Notes: a model not told the origin generated them from the sequence alone. 64,000 bases of DNA from Massilia sp. Mn16-1_5 (GCF_004798585.1 NZ_PPXQ01000018.1:62001-126000); one strand, 5' to 3'. Shown: positions 1 through 10,504, counted from the first letter of the stretch. Program-made: numbers and translations.

Positions 1-803
1 AGCAGGCGCTGATGCTGCGTTCGGCCACGATCGCAGGCGCCGCCCACGTGCGCGCAATGCGCGCGGCGCGGCCCGGCATGTTCGAATACGAACTGGAAGC
101 GGAGCTGCTCTACGAATTTCGCAGGAGCGGCGCCCAGTTCCCGGCCTATACGCCGATCGTGGCCAGCGGCGCCAACGCCTGCGTGCTGCACTACAGCGCC
201 AACAATGCGCAGACGCTTGATGGCGACCTGGTCCTGATCGACGCCGGCTGCGAGTTCGACAGCTACGCCTCCGACATCACGCGCACCTTCCCCGTCAACG
301 GCCGCTTCAGCGAGCCGCAACAGCTGTTGTACGAACTGGTGCTGCGGGCGCAGGAAGCGGCGCTCGCGGCCGTGGTGCCGGGCCGTCCCTATGGCGGCGT
401 GCACGAGGCGGCCTTGAACGTGCTGGCCGAAGGCATGCTGGACCTCGGCCTGCTCGACCGCGCACGATACGGCAGCGTCGAGAACGTACTGGCCGAGCGC
501 GCCTATACTACCTTCTACATGCACGGCACCGGCCACTGGCTGGGATTGGACGTGCACGACACCGGCAGCTACCGCGACCTGTCACTTGAGGGAAAACCGT
601 CGCGCCTGCTGGTGCCGGGCATGGCGCTCACCGTGGAGCCGGGCATCTATGTGCGCCCGGGCCCGGACGTGCCGGAACGCTTCTGGAACATCGGCATCCG
701 GATCGAGGACGACGTGATCGTCGGCGATGCGGGTGCACGCGTGTTGTCGGGCAGCGCGCCGAAGACCGTGCGCGACATCGAAACCTTGATGGCGGAGCGA
801 TGA
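1..803 (+). CDS. pepP: Xaa-Pro aminopeptidase (aminopeptidase P), 5'-truncated by the window edge
   Basis: This is the C-terminal catalytic half of a metal-dependent aminopeptidase that removes the N-terminal residue from peptides with proline in second position. The frame is open from base 3, so the true start lies upstream of the window. The pita-bread M24 fold is recognisable from its dinuclear metal ligands in order: two Asp in LIDAGCEFDSYASDIT, a His in MHGTGHWLG, a Glu in TVEPGIYV and a Glu in IRIEDDV. Its stop overlaps the next start in an ATGA arrangement at 800-803, so translation of the hydroxylase is probably coupled. The pepP-ubiH pairing is also known from Escherichia coli, which supports both calls. 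Confidence 0.93.
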   Translation, partial: QALMLRSATIAGAAHVRAMRAARPGMFEYELEAELLYEFRRSGAQFPAYTPIVASGANACVLHYSANNAQTLDGDLVLIDAGCEFDSYASDITRTFPVNGRFSEPQQLLYELVLRAQEAALAAVVPGRPYGGVHEAALNVLAEGMLDLGLLDRARYGSVENVLAERAYTTFYMHGTGHWLGLDVHDTGSYRDLSLEGKPSRLLVPGMALTVEPGIYVRPGPDVPERFWNIGIRIEDDVIVGDAGARVLSGSAPKTVRDIETLMAER

Positions 804-1975
804 TGGAACAGCAGCAAGACAATCTGGATGTAGCGATCTGCGGCGCCGGCCCGGTGGGACTTGCCCTGGCCGCCCTGCTGGTGCGGCGCGGGATCGAGGG
901 CAGCCGCATCGCCCTGATCGATGCCCGTGCGCTGGGCCAGGCGATCTCCGATCCGCGCTCGATCGCGCTGGCCTGGGGCAGCCGCCAGCTGCTGGAAGAA
1001 GTCGGCGCCTGGCCCTTCCCATCGACCCCGATCCACACCATCCACGTCTCGCGCCGCGGCCAGCTCGGGCGCAGCCTGCTCGACCGCAGCGAACACCGGC
1101 TCGACGCCCTTGGCTACGTCACGCGCTACGGCGACGTGGTCGACGCCCTGGCGCGCGCGGTCGAACGCACCGGCGTGCAGGTGATCCGCCCGGCGCGCGT
1201 GGAGGCGCTGGACGAAACGTCCGAGCACGTGGCCCTGACGCTCGATGACGGCCGCACGCTCACGGCGCAGGTGGCCGTTGGCGCCGAAGGCGGCGTCTTC
1301 GGCCAGCAGGAAGACAAGGCCAAGACCCGGGATTATGGCCAGAGCGCCGTGATCGCCCGCGTCTCGACCAGTTCTCCGATTGCGCACCGCGCCTTCGAGC
1401 GGTTTACCGACGAAGGACCGCTGGCGCTACTGCCGCAGGAAGGCGCCGACGGGCTGCAGTACGCGCTGGTCTGGTGTGTGCGGCCTGAACGCGCCGAGGC
1501 GCTGCAGGCGATGGAAGAAGAACGGTTTTTGCAGGAGCTGGGCGAGGCCTTTGGCGGACGGCTCGGACGTTTCATCAAGGTCTCGCCGCGCTTTTCTTAT
1601 CCGCTCGGCCTGAACGCCGAGCCGCACGCCACCACGCGCACGGTCGCCATCGGCAACGCGGCGCAGACCCTGCACCCGGTGGCGGGACAGGGCCTCAACC
1701 TCGGCCTGCGCGACGCCGCCGTGCTGGCACGCCTGCTGGCGCGCTGCCCGGGGCCGGAAGGTATTGGCCGCTTCCTCGATGAGCGGGCGCAGGATCGGCA
1801 GTTGACCATCACGCTGACGGACGCGATGGCGCGCGCCTTTGTCGGCAGCGGGCCGTTGCAGTCGGTGCTCGGATTGGGATTGGCGGCGCTCGATGCCGTC
1901 AAGCCGGCGCGCACGCTGCTGGGGGAGTTGATGATGTACGGCCGGCGTGGCGGCTCGGCGCTGTTGCCTCGGTAG
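800..1975 (+). CDS. ubiH: FAD-dependent ubiquinone-biosynthesis hydroxylase, UbiH/UbiF/VisC family
   Basis: A 391-residue flavoprotein monooxygenase of the family that hydroxylates the aromatic ring of ubiquinone precursors. The N-terminal dinucleotide-binding motif is AICGAGPVGLALAALL (about residues 9-24). The family segment DPRSIALAWGS follows at about 51-61, and the second FAD motif, IGNAAQTLHPVAGQGLNLGL, is near 280-300. It starts inside the pepP stop (ATGATGG; either ATG is possible). UbiH rather than UbiI or UbiF is inferred mainly from the pepP neighbour, so the exact ring position hydroxylated is uncertain. The TAG stop at 1973-1975 lies inside a perfect REP-like palindrome, which probably also ends transcription between this gene and the convergent pntB. 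Confidence 0.85.
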   Translation: MMEQQQDNLDVAICGAGPVGLALAALLVRRGIEGSRIALIDARALGQAISDPRSIALAWGSRQLLEEVGAWPFPSTPIHTIHVSRRGQLGRSLLDRSEHRLDALGYVTRYGDVVDALARAVERTGVQVIRPARVEALDETSEHVALTLDDGRTLTAQVAVGAEGGVFGQQEDKAKTRDYGQSAVIARVSTSSPIAHRAFERFTDEGPLALLPQEGADGLQYALVWCVRPERAEALQAMEEERFLQELGEAFGGRLGRFIKVSPRFSYPLGLNAEPHATTRTVAIGNAAQTLHPVAGQGLNLGLRDAAVLARLLARCPGPEGIGRFLDERAQDRQLTITLTDAMARAFVGSGPLQSVLGLGLAALDAVKPARTLLGELMMYGRRGGSALLPR

Positions 1976-2000
1976 GGTGGGCACTCTGTGCCCACCCTAC
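1972..2000. repeat. REP-like palindrome between convergent ubiH and pntB
   Basis: A perfect inverted repeat with 13-base arms (GTAGGGTGGGCAC on the left) and a TCT loop. Both ends read as GTAG on their own strand, so it is symmetrical, unlike the other copies, which end in GCGG-like sequence. The left GTAG contains the TAG stop of the hydroxylase gene. The right end is one base from the stop of pntB. There is no T-run, so any terminator role would depend on hairpin strength alone. Related copies lie at 15921, 16616, 38791 and 50331. Confidence 0.85.
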
Positions 2001-2001
2001 G

Positions 2002-3477
2002 TTATTCCACTGCCTTTACCATTGATTCAATCACCTTCTTCGCGTCCCCGAACACCATCATCGTGTTCGGCTGGTAGAACAAATCGTTATCCAGCCCCGC
2101 ATACCCCGAGGCCATCGAGCGTTTGTTCACGATGATGCTCTTCGCCTTGTAGGCCTCGAGAATCGGCATGCCGGCGATCGGCGATTTCGGGTCCTTGGCG
2201 GCCGGGTTGACGACGTCGTTCGCGCCCAGCACCAGCACGACATCCGTCTGGCCGAATTCGCCGTTGATGTCTTCCATCTCCGCCACCTGGTCGTAGGGCA
2301 CCTCGGCTTCGGCCAGCAGCACGTTCATGTGACCCGGCATGCGCCCCGCCACCGGGTGGATCGCGTAGCGCACGTTGACGCCGTGCTCGGTGAGCTTGTC
2401 CACCAGTTCCTTCACCGAGTGCTGGGCACGCGCCACGGCCAGGCCGTAGCCGGGAACGATGATCACGGATTCGGCGTTCTGCAGGATGAAGGCGGCATCT
2501 TCGGCCGAGCCGGATTTCACCGGACGCTGTTCCTTCGCACCGCCCTCGTCTGCCGCCGCTTCGCCGCCGAAACCGCCCAGGATCACGTTGAAGAAGGACC
2601 GGTTCATCGCCTTGCACATGATGTACGAGAGGATCGCGCCCGAGGAACCCACCAGCGAGCCGGCGATGATCAGCATCGAGTTATTCAGCGAGAAGCCGAT
2701 ACCGGCCGCCGCCCAGCCCGAGTAGGAGTTCAGCATCGACACCACCACCGGCATGTCGGCGCCGCCGATCGGGATGATGATCAGCACGCCCAGCACGAAC
2801 GACAGCGCGGCCATGATGGCGAAGGGTGTCCAGGCCGGCTCCACCGCATCCGAGAAGCAGAAGATGAGGCCCAGTGCGATGATGGCGATCGCGATGATGA
2901 GGTTCAGGATGTGCTGGCCACCGAAGCGCACCGGCGCGCCCTGGAACAGGCGGAATTTGTACTTGCCCGACAGCTTGCCGAAGGCGATCACGGAACCGGA
3001 AAAGGTCACCGCGCCGACAAAGGTACCGATGAACAGTTCGAGCCGGTTCCCGAACGGCAGCGGCTGGCCGCGCGTGGCGATATTAAAAGCCCAGGGCTCG
3101 GCCACGGCGGCGATCGCGATGCAGACGGCGGCAAGGCCGATCAGCGAGTGCATCGCCGCGACCAGTTCCGGCATCTTGGTCATCTCGACCTTTTTCGCGG
3201 CATAGGCGCCGATCGCGCCACCCACAACCACGCCCAGCAGCACCAAGGTAAAGCCCATGCCGCCGCTGCGGCCTGCGTCGGCGGCTGCTGCAAACTCGGC
3301 TTGCAGTTTATAAATCAGGGCAATCGTGGTCGCCACCGCGATCGCCATGCCGGCCATGCCGAAGGTATTGCCCATGCGCGCGGACGAAGGCGAGGACAGC
3401 CCTTTTAAAGCCTGGATGAAGCAGACCGAGGCCACGAGGTAGAGCAGCGTGACCACATTCATGCTGATGTAGTTCAT
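2002..3477 (-). CDS. pntB: NAD(P) transhydrogenase subunit beta
   Basis: A 491-residue membrane subunit of the proton-translocating transhydrogenase, which uses the proton-motive force to drive hydride transfer from NADH to NADP+. The N-terminal half carries about nine hydrophobic helices (for example [36 protein letters not shown]). The C-terminal soluble NADP-binding domain contains the segments [35 protein letters not shown] and [11 protein letters not shown], all typical of PntB domain III. Its start overlaps the stop of pntAB by four bases, as expected for coupled subunits of one complex. It is last in the operon pntAA-pntAB-pntB and converges on the ubiH-like gene. Confidence 0.97.
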   Translation of the reverse strand: MNYISMNVVTLLYLVASVCFIQALKGLSSPSSARMGNTFGMAGMAIAVATTIALIYKLQAEFAAAADAGRSGGMGFTLVLLGVVVGGAIGAYAAKKVEMTKMPELVAAMHSLIGLAAVCIAIAAVAEPWAFNIATRGQPLPFGNRLELFIGTFVGAVTFSGSVIAFGKLSGKYKFRLFQGAPVRFGGQHILNLIIAIAIIALGLIFCFSDAVEPAWTPFAIMAALSFVLGVLIIIPIGGADMPVVVSMLNSYSGWAAAGIGFSLNNSMLIIAGSLVGSSGAILSYIMCKAMNRSFFNVILGGFGGEAAADEGGAKEQRPVKSGSAEDAAFILQNAESVIIVPGYGLAVARAQHSVKELVDKLTEHGVNVRYAIHPVAGRMPGHMNVLLAEAEVPYDQVAEMEDINGEFGQTDVVLVLGANDVVNPAAKDPKSPIAGMPILEAYKAKSIIVNKRSMASGYAGLDNDLFYQPNTMMVFGDAKKVIESMVKAVE

Positions 3478-3815
3478 GCGGCCTCCTTCTGCGGCGCCTT
3501 GGCGGTGGCCGCATCGGCGGACCGTTTCGGTTCCTTCTTCTTGAACATCTCCAGCATGCGCTGGGTGACGAGAAAGCCGCCGAACACGTTGACGGCGGCC
3601 AGCGCGACGGCGACCGTGCCCATGGTCTGGCCCAGTACCCCTTCGGTGAGGCCGGCGGCCAGCATGGCGCCGACGATGATGATGGCGGAAATGGCGTTGG
3701 TGACCGCCATCAGCGGCGTGTGCAGGGCCGGCGTGACGGTCCAGACGACGTGGTAGCCGACGTAGATCGCCAGCACGAAGATGATCAGGTTGATGATGGT
3801 GTGGCTGATGTCCAT
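3474..3815 (-). CDS. pntAB: NAD(P) transhydrogenase subunit alpha, membrane part (alpha-2)
   Basis: A 113-residue protein corresponding to the C-terminal transmembrane part of enterobacterial PntA, here a separate gene as in many alpha- and betaproteobacteria. It has three to four hydrophobic helices ([49 protein letters not shown]), and the segment [25 protein letters not shown] is characteristic of the family. The cytoplasmic tail is Lys/Ala rich. It lies 22 bases after pntAA and overlaps pntB by four bases. It anchors the NAD-binding alpha-1 subunit to the proton channel formed with PntB. Confidence 0.95.
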   Translation of the reverse strand: MDISHTIINLIIFVLAIYVGYHVVWTVTPALHTPLMAVTNAISAIIIVGAMLAAGLTEGVLGQTMGTVAVALAAVNVFGGFLVTQRMLEMFKKKEPKRSADAATAKAPQKEAA

Positions 3816-3837
3816 GACGTTCTCCTTATCTCGTCGC

Positions 3838-4950
3838 CTATTTGCGCAGCGTTTCGCCCTGGTGGCAGAGCAGGGTCGCGCGCACGATTTCGTCCTCGAG
3901 GTCGATATGAAACTTGTCTTCCTTGTCGACGACCAGTTTCAAAAAGTCGAGCACGTTACGCGCGTACAGGGCCGAGGCGTCGGCCGCGACCAGGGCGGCC
4001 AGGTTCGGTTCGCCGATGATGTGCACGCCATGCTTGACCACCGTCTTGCCCAGCTCCGTCAGCGGGCAGTTGCCGCCCTGCTCGATCGCCATGTCGACGA
4101 TCACGGAACCCGGTTTCATTGCCTGCACCGTCTCTTCGCGGATCAGGATCGGCGCGGCGCGCCCCGGGATCAGGGCGGTGGTGATGATGATGTCGGCCAG
4201 CTTGGCGCGTTCGTGGACCAGTTCACCTTGTCTGCGGATCCAGTCGGCCGGCATCGGACGCGCGTAGCCGCCCACGCCTTGCGCGATTTCCCTTTCTTCG
4301 TCGGTCAGGAAAGGCACGTCGATGAACTTGGCGCCCAGCGACTCGACCTGTTCTTTCACCGGCGGACGCACGTCCGACGCTTCGATCACGGCGCCCAGGC
4401 GTTTTGCGGTCGCGATCGCCTGCAGGCCAGCCACGCCGACACCCATGATCAGCACACGCGCCGCTTTGACCGTGCCGGCGGCCGTCATCAGCATCGGCAT
4501 GAAGCGTTGATAGGTGTTGGCGGCGAGCATCACGGCCTTGTAGCCGGCGATGTTCGCCTGGGACGAGAGCACGTCCATCGACTGCGCCCGCGTGATGCGC
4601 GGCGCCGCTTCCAGCGCAAAGGCGGTCAGGCGCGCGCCGGCCATGGCGGCGATGTTGTCGTTATCAAAAGGATTGAGCATGCCGACCACGACCGTGCCGG
4701 GCCGCATGCGGGCGCGCTCGGATTCGTTGGGGGCGCGCACTTTCAGGACCATGTCGCACTGCAAAGCCTCGTCCGCGCCGGCCAGCGTGGCGCCGGCGGC
4801 GGCATAGGCCTCGTCCGTCACCGCCGCTTGCAGGCCGGCGCCGGACTGCACCACGACCTCGTGCTTGGCCGCTAATTTTTTCACTGTTTCCGGAGTTGCC
4901 GCTACGCGGGTCTCGCCCGGCCGTGTTTCGGCCGGAATGCCGATTCTCAT
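3838..4950 (-). CDS. pntAA: NAD(P) transhydrogenase subunit alpha, NAD-binding part (alpha-1)
   Basis: A 370-residue cytosolic subunit that binds NAD(H), in the alanine dehydrogenase/transhydrogenase fold. It begins [21 protein letters not shown], the standard N-terminus of the family, and includes the Rossmann motif [22 protein letters not shown] (about 165-186) and the mobile-loop region near [13 protein letters not shown]. An in-frame ATG 14 codons upstream is possible. The start at 4950 is preferred because a near-perfect ribosome-binding site (AAGGAGGGATGC) sits directly before it and because the homologous N-terminus begins there. First gene of the pnt operon. Confidence 0.96.
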   Translation of the reverse strand: MRIGIPAETRPGETRVAATPETVKKLAAKHEVVVQSGAGLQAAVTDEAYAAAGATLAGADEALQCDMVLKVRAPNESERARMRPGTVVVGMLNPFDNDNIAAMAGARLTAFALEAAPRITRAQSMDVLSSQANIAGYKAVMLAANTYQRFMPMLMTAAGTVKAARVLIMGVGVAGLQAIATAKRLGAVIEASDVRPPVKEQVESLGAKFIDVPFLTDEEREIAQGVGGYARPMPADWIRRQGELVHERAKLADIIITTALIPGRAAPILIREETVQAMKPGSVIVDMAIEQGGNCPLTELGKTVVKHGVHIIGEPNLAALVAADASALYARNVLDFLKLVVDKEDKFHIDLEDEIVRATLLCHQGETLRK

Positions 4951-5198
4951 GCATCCCTCCTTCATGTTGGTGTTCTGTTCACAATCTAACACGTAAACAT
5001 GGCCCTTTTGTCATTACATGGTGGAGACCCGGCCGGACGCATGCCGGGTGGGTGAAATGCGATACAGATGAGGCACAATGGCCACGTTTTTTGTATCAAA
5101 TCGCTGCACTTGCGGCTTTTTTGTTGCACTGCACAGGTACTTGCAAGCAACGGTTTGACGGGCGCTGTAGAATATCGGCTCATTTGTCGAGGACGCGC

Positions 5199-5696
5199 AT
5201 GACCCATACCTTCAGACCGTCAGTCACCGTTGCCGCCATCATCGAACGGGATGGCCGTTTCCTCCTGATCGAGGAAGAGACGAGCGAAGGCATCAAGCTG
5301 AACCAGCCGGCCGGCCATCTCGACCCGGGCGAGTCGCTCGAGCAGGCGGTCGTGCGCGAAGCGATGGAAGAGACGGCACACGAATTCATGCCGACCGGCC
5401 TGGTCGGCATGTACATGTCGCGTTACTACTCGAAGTCGCGCAATGCCGACATCACCTATTTGCGCTTCACCTTCTGCGGCACCGCCGGCAAGCAGTACGA
5501 CCAGCCGCTCGACGACGGCATCCTGCGCACGATCTGGATGACGCGCGACGAGATCGCCGCATCGAGCGAGCGCCACCGCAGCCCCATCGTGCTGCAATGC
5601 GTGGACGATTACCTGGCCGGCCGGCGTACCGACCTGGCCCTGCTGTACACCCACCCGTCGGTGTTCGAAGAAACACTGGCTACTGACCGAAACTGA
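5199..5696 (+). CDS. nudJ: Nudix hydrolase, NudJ-like phosphatase
   Basis: A 165-residue Nudix protein. The Nudix box is complete, starting at GHLDPGE with REAMEET downstream (about residues 47-69), including the catalytic REAMEE core. The N-terminus ([24 protein letters not shown]) and the NQPAGHL segment match E. coli NudJ, which dephosphorylates thiamin pyrophosphate intermediates and nucleotides. NudJ is likewise encoded directly upstream of mnmA in E. coli, which strengthens the call. The open frame extends further upstream, but homology begins at the ATG at 5199, preceded by GAGGA. It is separated from mnmA by one base, so the two are almost certainly co-transcribed. The 248 bases upstream hold the divergent pnt/nudJ promoters, but no clear consensus was found. 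Confidence 0.9.
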   Translation: MTHTFRPSVTVAAIIERDGRFLLIEEETSEGIKLNQPAGHLDPGESLEQAVVREAMEETAHEFMPTGLVGMYMSRYYSKSRNADITYLRFTFCGTAGKQYDQPLDDGILRTIWMTRDEIAASSERHRSPIVLQCVDDYLAGRRTDLALLYTHPSVFEETLATDRN

Positions 5697-5697
5697 T

Positions 5698-6810
5698 ATG
5701 AGCAAAAAGAAAGTCGTGATCGGGATGTCGGGCGGCGTCGACTCCTCGGTCGCGGCCTGGATGCTGAAAGAACAAGGCTACGACGTGGTCGGCCTGTTCA
5801 TGAAGAACTGGGAAGACGACGACGATTCCGAATACTGTTCGACGCGCCAGGACTGGATCGACGCGGCCAGCGTGGCCGACGTGGTCGGCGTCGACATCGA
5901 GGCCGTGAACTTTGCGGCCGAGTACAAGGACCGGGTGTTCGCCGAATTCCTGCGCGAATACCAGGCCGGCCGCACGCCGAACCCGGACGTCCTCTGCAAC
6001 GCCGAGATCAAATTCAAAGCCTTTCTCGACCACGCGATGAAGCTCGGCGCCGACCTGATCGCCACCGGCCACTATGCGCGCGTGCGCGAAAATGCAGCCG
6101 GCAAGTTCGAGCTGCTGAAGGCGTTCGACCATACCAAGGACCAGAGCTACTTCCTGCACCGCCTGAACCAGGCGCAGCTGTCGAAGTCGCTGTTCCCGCT
6201 GGGCGAGATCCCGAAAACGGAAGTGCGCAAGATCGCCGAGAAACTGAAGCTGCCGAACGCGGCGAAGAAGGATTCGACCGGCATCTGTTTTATCGGCGAG
6301 CGTCCGTTCCGCGACTTCCTGAACCGCTATCTGTCCCACAAACCGGGCCCGATGAAGCTCGACAACGGCCAAACGGTGGGCGAGCACATCGGCCTGTCCT
6401 TCTATACCCTGGGTCAGCGCAAGGGCATCGGCATCGGCGGTCTGAAATCGCACAAGAACGCGGACGGCACCAGCGAGCCATGGTTCGTCGCGCGCAAGGA
6501 CATCGCGACCAACACCCTGTACATCGTGCAGGGCCACGATCATCCGTGGTTGCTGTCCGCGCGCCTGGAAGCGGGCCAGGCCAGCTGGGTCGCGGGCGAG
6601 CCGCCGGCTACCGGCCTGCTCTCGGCCAAGACGCGCTACCGTCAGGCTGACGTGGCCTGCACGGTCGCGGCCGACGGGCTGGAGCGTTTTGCACTTGACT
6701 TCACCGACCCGCAATGGGCCGTCACGCCAGGCCAGTCGGCCGTGCTGTACGACGGCGACATTTGCCTCGGCGGCGGCATTATCGACGGCGCCAGCGCGGT
6801 CGTTCGCTAG
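5698..6810 (+). CDS. mnmA: tRNA-specific 2-thiouridylase
   Basis: A 370-residue enzyme that thiolates U34 of tRNA-Lys, -Glu and -Gln using sulfur relayed from IscS through the Tus proteins. The PP-loop ATP-binding motif GMSGGVDSS is at about residues 9-17. The two catalytic cysteines are present at C100 ([13 protein letters not shown]) and C197 ([13 protein letters not shown]), the spacing expected for MnmA. Length is normal for the family. It follows nudJ by one base and is followed by a strong intrinsic terminator, so nudJ-mnmA forms a two-gene operon. Confidence 0.98.
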   Translation: MSKKKVVIGMSGGVDSSVAAWMLKEQGYDVVGLFMKNWEDDDDSEYCSTRQDWIDAASVADVVGVDIEAVNFAAEYKDRVFAEFLREYQAGRTPNPDVLCNAEIKFKAFLDHAMKLGADLIATGHYARVRENAAGKFELLKAFDHTKDQSYFLHRLNQAQLSKSLFPLGEIPKTEVRKIAEKLKLPNAAKKDSTGICFIGERPFRDFLNRYLSHKPGPMKLDNGQTVGEHIGLSFYTLGQRKGIGIGGLKSHKNADGTSEPWFVARKDIATNTLYIVQGHDHPWLLSARLEAGQASWVAGEPPATGLLSAKTRYRQADVACTVAADGLERFALDFTDPQWAVTPGQSAVLYDGDICLGGGIIDGASAVVR

Positions 6811-6832
6811 CAAAAAGTAATGGCTGCAGTCC

Positions 6833-6862
6833 AAAAAGACCGGTTCGACCGGTCTTTTTTTT
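6833..6862 (+). terminator. Rho-independent terminator of nudJ-mnmA
   Basis: An inverted repeat AAAAAGACCGG / CCGGTCTTTTT around a TTCGA loop, followed by a further run of T. It sits 22 bases after the mnmA stop. Confidence 0.92.
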
Positions 6863-6912
6863 GCACAAAAACCACGAAATCGGAAAAATCAGTAATTTTT
6901 TTATCGTCGGTA

Positions 6913-6939
6913 TTGAGTTTGCTCAAGTAGAGCCGTTAC
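6913..6939 (+). promoter_or_regulatory. Candidate sigma-28 (FliA) promoter of the chemoreceptor gene
   Basis: TTGAGTTT, an 11-base spacer, then GCCGTTAC. This agrees with the FliA consensus (TAAAGTTT, N11, GCCGATAA) at six of eight positions in each half, with exactly the right spacing. It lies about 70 bases before the chemoreceptor ATG. FliA control of chemotaxis receptors is established in other motile proteobacteria; its use here is inferred from the match. Confidence 0.6.
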
Positions 6940-7009
6940 TCTAGTTGCCGTACAGCAAAACTAGAACCGGTGCGCCGCATCGCCCTTTACTTGAAAAGTA
7001 CCGTCGACC

Positions 7010-8677
7010 ATGAACCTTTCCAATCTGCGCGTCCGTACCCGGCTCTTTGCCGGCTTCGGCATCCTGTGTGTTTTCCTTCTCGTCATCGTCGTCTTCGGCA
7101 CAACCATGCTTGGCCGCATCAATGACGGCACCGAAACCATCGTCAGCAACTACATGCCGAAGATCGAGGCTTCGCATGCCGTGCTTACCGAGGTCAACGT
7201 CATCTCGGTCGCCCTGCGCAACATGATGCTCAACAGCGATGAGGCCGACCGCAAGGCGCAAACGGCCGACATCGAGAAGGCCCGGGCCAAGATCGCCGAC
7301 ACCTTTACCTGGATGCAGGGCGTGATCGTCAGCGAACAGGGCAAGGCATTGCTCAAGCAGAGTCTCGACTTCAACACTAAGGCCGTGGCCGGGCAGGACG
7401 AGCTGCTGCGTCGGATCCAGGCCGGCGACATCGCGAGCGCCTCCAGCTATCTCGTCGGCGAGTACCGCCCGATGCTGGGCGAGTACCGCAAGGTGCTGAA
7501 CGCCCAGATCGACATGCAGAAGAGCCTGGCCGACAAGGCCAATACGGATGCACAGCAGACCTACGACAACAGCCAACGCACCATGTTCGGCCTCGCCGCC
7601 CTGATCCTGGCGCTGGCCGCCTTCATCGCCTGGCGCACGACCACCTCGATCACGGCGCCGGTCGCGCGTGCCCTGCGCATCGCCGAGACCGTCGCCGCCG
7701 GTGATCTCACCAGCCGTATCGAAGTCACCACGCGCGACGAGCTGGGCCAGCTGCTGGCGGCGCTGAAAAAGATGAACGACAGCCTGTTCGACACCGTCTC
7801 CACGGTACGCAGCGGCACCGAGCTGATTGCTTCGGCCTCGTCGCAAGTGGCAGCGGGCAGCCTCGACCTGTCGGCCCGTACCGAGCAGCAGGCCAGCGCG
7901 CTCGAGGAAACCGCGTCCTCGATGGAAGAACTGACCTCGACCGTGAAGCAGAACGCGGAGAATGCACGCCAGGCCAGCACGCTGGCCACGAGCGCGTCGA
8001 CCGTCGCCGCGCGCGGCGGTGACGTCGTGCAGCAGGTGATCGGCACGATGGACGCGATCAACGACGCCTCGACGCGCATCGCCGACATCATCGGCGTCAT
8101 CGACGGCATCGCCTTCCAGACCAATATCCTGGCGCTGAATGCAGCCGTCGAGGCGGCACGCGCCGGCGAACAGGGACGCGGCTTCGCGGTCGTCGCCAGC
8201 GAGGTGCGCAACCTGGCGCAGCGCTCGGCCGCCGCGGCCAAGGACATCAAGGGCTTGATCGCCGACTCCAACGAGAAGGTCGGCGACGGCAGCCGCCTGG
8301 TCGGCGAAGCGGGCCAGACGATGGAAGAGATCGTCGCCAGCATCCGCCGCGTCACCGACATCATGAACGAGATCAGCGCCGCCAGCCGCGAGCAAAGCGC
8401 GGGCATCGAGCAGATCAACCAGGCCGTCACCCAGATGGACCAGGTGACCCAGCAGAACGCCGCCCTGGTCGAGGAAACCTCGGCCGCGGCGGACGCGATG
8501 CGCAGCCAGGCGGCAGCGCTGGCCAAGACGGTGGCGGTGTTCCGTACCGGGGCCGATGCACAGCCGGCGGCAGTGGCTGCGGCGCCGCGCCTGGCGCGCG
8601 TGAAACCGGTGCAGAAGGCGGCACCGCGCAAGACGCAGCTGGCCACCGCCGGTATCGACGGCTGGGAAGAGTTTTAA
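7010..8677 (+). CDS. Methyl-accepting chemotaxis protein with four-helix-bundle sensor
   Basis: A 555-residue transmembrane chemoreceptor. TM1 is at about residues 12-32 ([19 protein letters not shown]), followed by a periplasmic helical 4HB_MCP sensor (33-188), TM2 at about 188-208, HAMP (about 210-262) and the long coiled-coil signalling domain. The hairpin tip (around [20 protein letters not shown], then [11 protein letters not shown]) is fully conserved, so coupling to CheA/CheW is expected. The protein ends in GWEEF, resembling the C-terminal NWETF-type pentapeptide that tethers CheR/CheB in enterobacterial receptors. The ligand cannot be told from sequence. A FliA-type promoter lies upstream. 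Confidence 0.95.
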   Translation: MNLSNLRVRTRLFAGFGILCVFLLVIVVFGTTMLGRINDGTETIVSNYMPKIEASHAVLTEVNVISVALRNMMLNSDEADRKAQTADIEKARAKIADTFTWMQGVIVSEQGKALLKQSLDFNTKAVAGQDELLRRIQAGDIASASSYLVGEYRPMLGEYRKVLNAQIDMQKSLADKANTDAQQTYDNSQRTMFGLAALILALAAFIAWRTTTSITAPVARALRIAETVAAGDLTSRIEVTTRDELGQLLAALKKMNDSLFDTVSTVRSGTELIASASSQVAAGSLDLSARTEQQASALEETASSMEELTSTVKQNAENARQASTLATSASTVAARGGDVVQQVIGTMDAINDASTRIADIIGVIDGIAFQTNILALNAAVEAARAGEQGRGFAVVASEVRNLAQRSAAAAKDIKGLIADSNEKVGDGSRLVGEAGQTMEEIVASIRRVTDIMNEISAASREQSAGIEQINQAVTQMDQVTQQNAALVEETSAAADAMRSQAAALAKTVAVFRTGADAQPAAVAAAPRLARVKPVQKAAPRKTQLATAGIDGWEEF

Positions 8678-8698
8678 GGTGTTGAGCTATTCCAGCTG

Positions 8699-10504
8699 TC
8701 AGGCCAGCGCCGCCTGGCGCGCAGTACGCGGCCTTGCCACAGTCCACTTCGCGCAGATCCATTCTTCGAACTGCTCCGGCGCCAGCGGCTTCGCATACAG
8801 ATAGCCCTGCACCTGGTCGCAGCCGGCACCGGCCAGGGCATGCGCTACCTGCGCCGTCTCCACGCCCTCGGCGACCACAAGCTGGCCGAGCTCGTGCGCG
8901 AGCTTGATCATGGTCGCGACCAGCGCGCGCTTGCGCTCGTCGACGTCGAGCTCGCGGATGAAACTCTGGTCGATCTTGACGACCTTCGCCGGCATGCTCT
9001 GCAGGTAGGCGAGGCTGCTGTAGCCGGTGCCGAAATCGTCGATCGCCAGCTGCACGCCGCCCGCGGCCAGGGCGTCGAGGGTGGAGGCGGCCAGCGTGCG
9101 CTTGCTCATCAGCGCGCTCTCGGTGATCTCGATCGCCAGCGCGCCGGGCGGCAAGTCCCAGGCCTGCAAACGCGCCAGCACGTGCCCGCAGAAGTCGGGT
9201 TCGAGCAGGTTCACGGCCGAGACGTTGATCGCGACCTGCAGCGCCAGCCCGGCGCGGCGCCATTCGGCCAGCTGGCGCAGCGCGCGCTCGAGCACCCAGC
9301 GCGTGGCGGCGCGCGCCAGCGAGGTCTGTTCGATCACCGGGATGAATTCGCCCGGCGAGATCTCGCCCAGCTCCGGGTGGCGCCAGCGCAGCAGCGCTTC
9401 GGCGCCGATGCAGCGGCCCGTGCCCAGTTCGATCTTGGGCTGGAACACGAGGCGCAGCTGGCTGTCGTCGGCCAGCGCTGCGCCGAAGTCGTTGGCGACG
9501 CGAAAGCGCCGCAGGAACACGGCGTTCTGCTCGGCCGAGAAGACGCGTACGCGGTGCGAGCCTTCGATGGCGTCGTGCGCTGCGCTGTACATGTCGCGCA
9601 GCAGGTCGAGCGCGTCGGCGCGGCCGGTCGCGAACGGGACCACGCCGACGGTGGCGGTGGTGACGAAGCGGGCGGTGGTGGTTTCGAGGCGCAGCGCGAT
9701 CCAGCTGGATAACCACTCGCAAAAACGCGCCAGGTCCGCGCCCGGCTCGGCCAGGAAGGCAAACTGGCTCGGTCCGACGTGGTACAGCTTGCGCGCCGGT
9801 CCCAGGGCCGCGCGCAGCATGCGCGCCGCCTCGCGGATGATGTCGTCGACGAAGCCGGCGCCCATCGCGCACACGGCGCTGCTGATCTGCCCGGGCGTGG
9901 CCAGGTTCACCAGCGCGGCCAGGCGCGCCTCGCCCTCCGGTCGCTCGAGCGCGAGGTCGTGCAGGTCGTCGACGAACTGCGTGCGGTTCGGGATGCCGCT
10001 GACAGGATCGACGCGGCCGATCGCATGCTGCAGCTCGATCTGGGCCATGACCATCGCGGCGAGATCGGCCAGGCCCGTGCGTTCGGTCTCGCTGATCGTG
10101 CGTGGCTCGGTACCGAGCACGCACAGCGCGCCCAGGCCGTAGCCGTCACGCGTCACCAGCGGCGCGCCGGCATAGAAACGTACGCCGGACGCGGCCAGGT
10201 GGCTGTCGCGGTAGCAGGCATCGAGCAGGAGGTCGGGTACCACCAGCATGCGCGCGGTATTCGCCACTTCGCCGCACGGGGCCTTCTCGCGCGGGATCGC
10301 GCAATGGTCGACGCCGACGCGCGACTTGAACCATTGGCGGTCGACGTCGGTCAGCGACACCGCGGCGATCGGCAGCTTGAACAGCTGGGCCGCCATCCGC
10401 GTGATGCGGTCGAACGCCTCGTTGGGCGGCGTGTCGAGCAGGTCGAGCTTGCGCAGGGCGTCGAGACGGGCGGCTTCCAACTGGGCCGGCGATGGGTGAC
10501 TCAT
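8699..10504 (-). CDS. GAF - degenerate GGDEF - EAL protein, probable c-di-GMP phosphodiesterase
   Basis: A 601-residue soluble protein. The N-terminal GAF sensor spans about residues 15-165 (QWFKSRVGVD, VRFYAGAPL and GLGALCVL segments). A diguanylate-cyclase-like middle domain follows (about 170-330) in which the GGDEF signature is replaced by VGPSQFAF, so it cannot be an active cyclase. The C-terminal EAL domain (about 345-590) keeps EALLRW near residue 367, the NVS segment, EITES, DDFGTGYSS, KIDQSFI and VVAEGVE, so c-di-GMP hydrolysis is expected. The GAF domain resembles that of the divergently encoded HTH-GAF protein. No membrane segments are present. The signal sensed is unknown. Confidence 0.92.
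   Translation of the reverse strand: MSHPSPAQLEAARLDALRKLDLLDTPPNEAFDRITRMAAQLFKLPIAAVSLTDVDRQWFKSRVGVDHCAIPREKAPCGEVANTARMLVVPDLLLDACYRDSHLAASGVRFYAGAPLVTRDGYGLGALCVLGTEPRTISETERTGLADLAAMVMAQIELQHAIGRVDPVSGIPNRTQFVDDLHDLALERPEGEARLAALVNLATPGQISSAVCAMGAGFVDDIIREAARMLRAALGPARKLYHVGPSQFAFLAEPGADLARFCEWLSSWIALRLETTTARFVTTATVGVVPFATGRADALDLLRDMYSAAHDAIEGSHRVRVFSAEQNAVFLRRFRVANDFGAALADDSQLRLVFQPKIELGTGRCIGAEALLRWRHPELGEISPGEFIPVIEQTSLARAATRWVLERALRQLAEWRRAGLALQVAINVSAVNLLEPDFCGHVLARLQAWDLPPGALAIEITESALMSKRTLAASTLDALAAGGVQLAIDDFGTGYSSLAYLQSMPAKVVKIDQSFIRELDVDERKRALVATMIKLAHELGQLVVAEGVETAQVAHALAGAGCDQVQGYLYAKPLAPEQFEEWICAKWTVARPRTARQAALA

Noticed and set aside
1972..2000. Simple Rho-independent terminator for ubiH/pntB.
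   Set aside because: There is no T-run on either side and the sequence matches the REP family elsewhere in the window, so it is listed as a repeat; a terminator side effect remains possible.
4951..5198. Small RNA or leader peptide in the pntAA/nudJ divergent region.
   Set aside because: No credible reading frame with a ribosome-binding site, no terminator-like hairpin and no clear promoter pair were seen.
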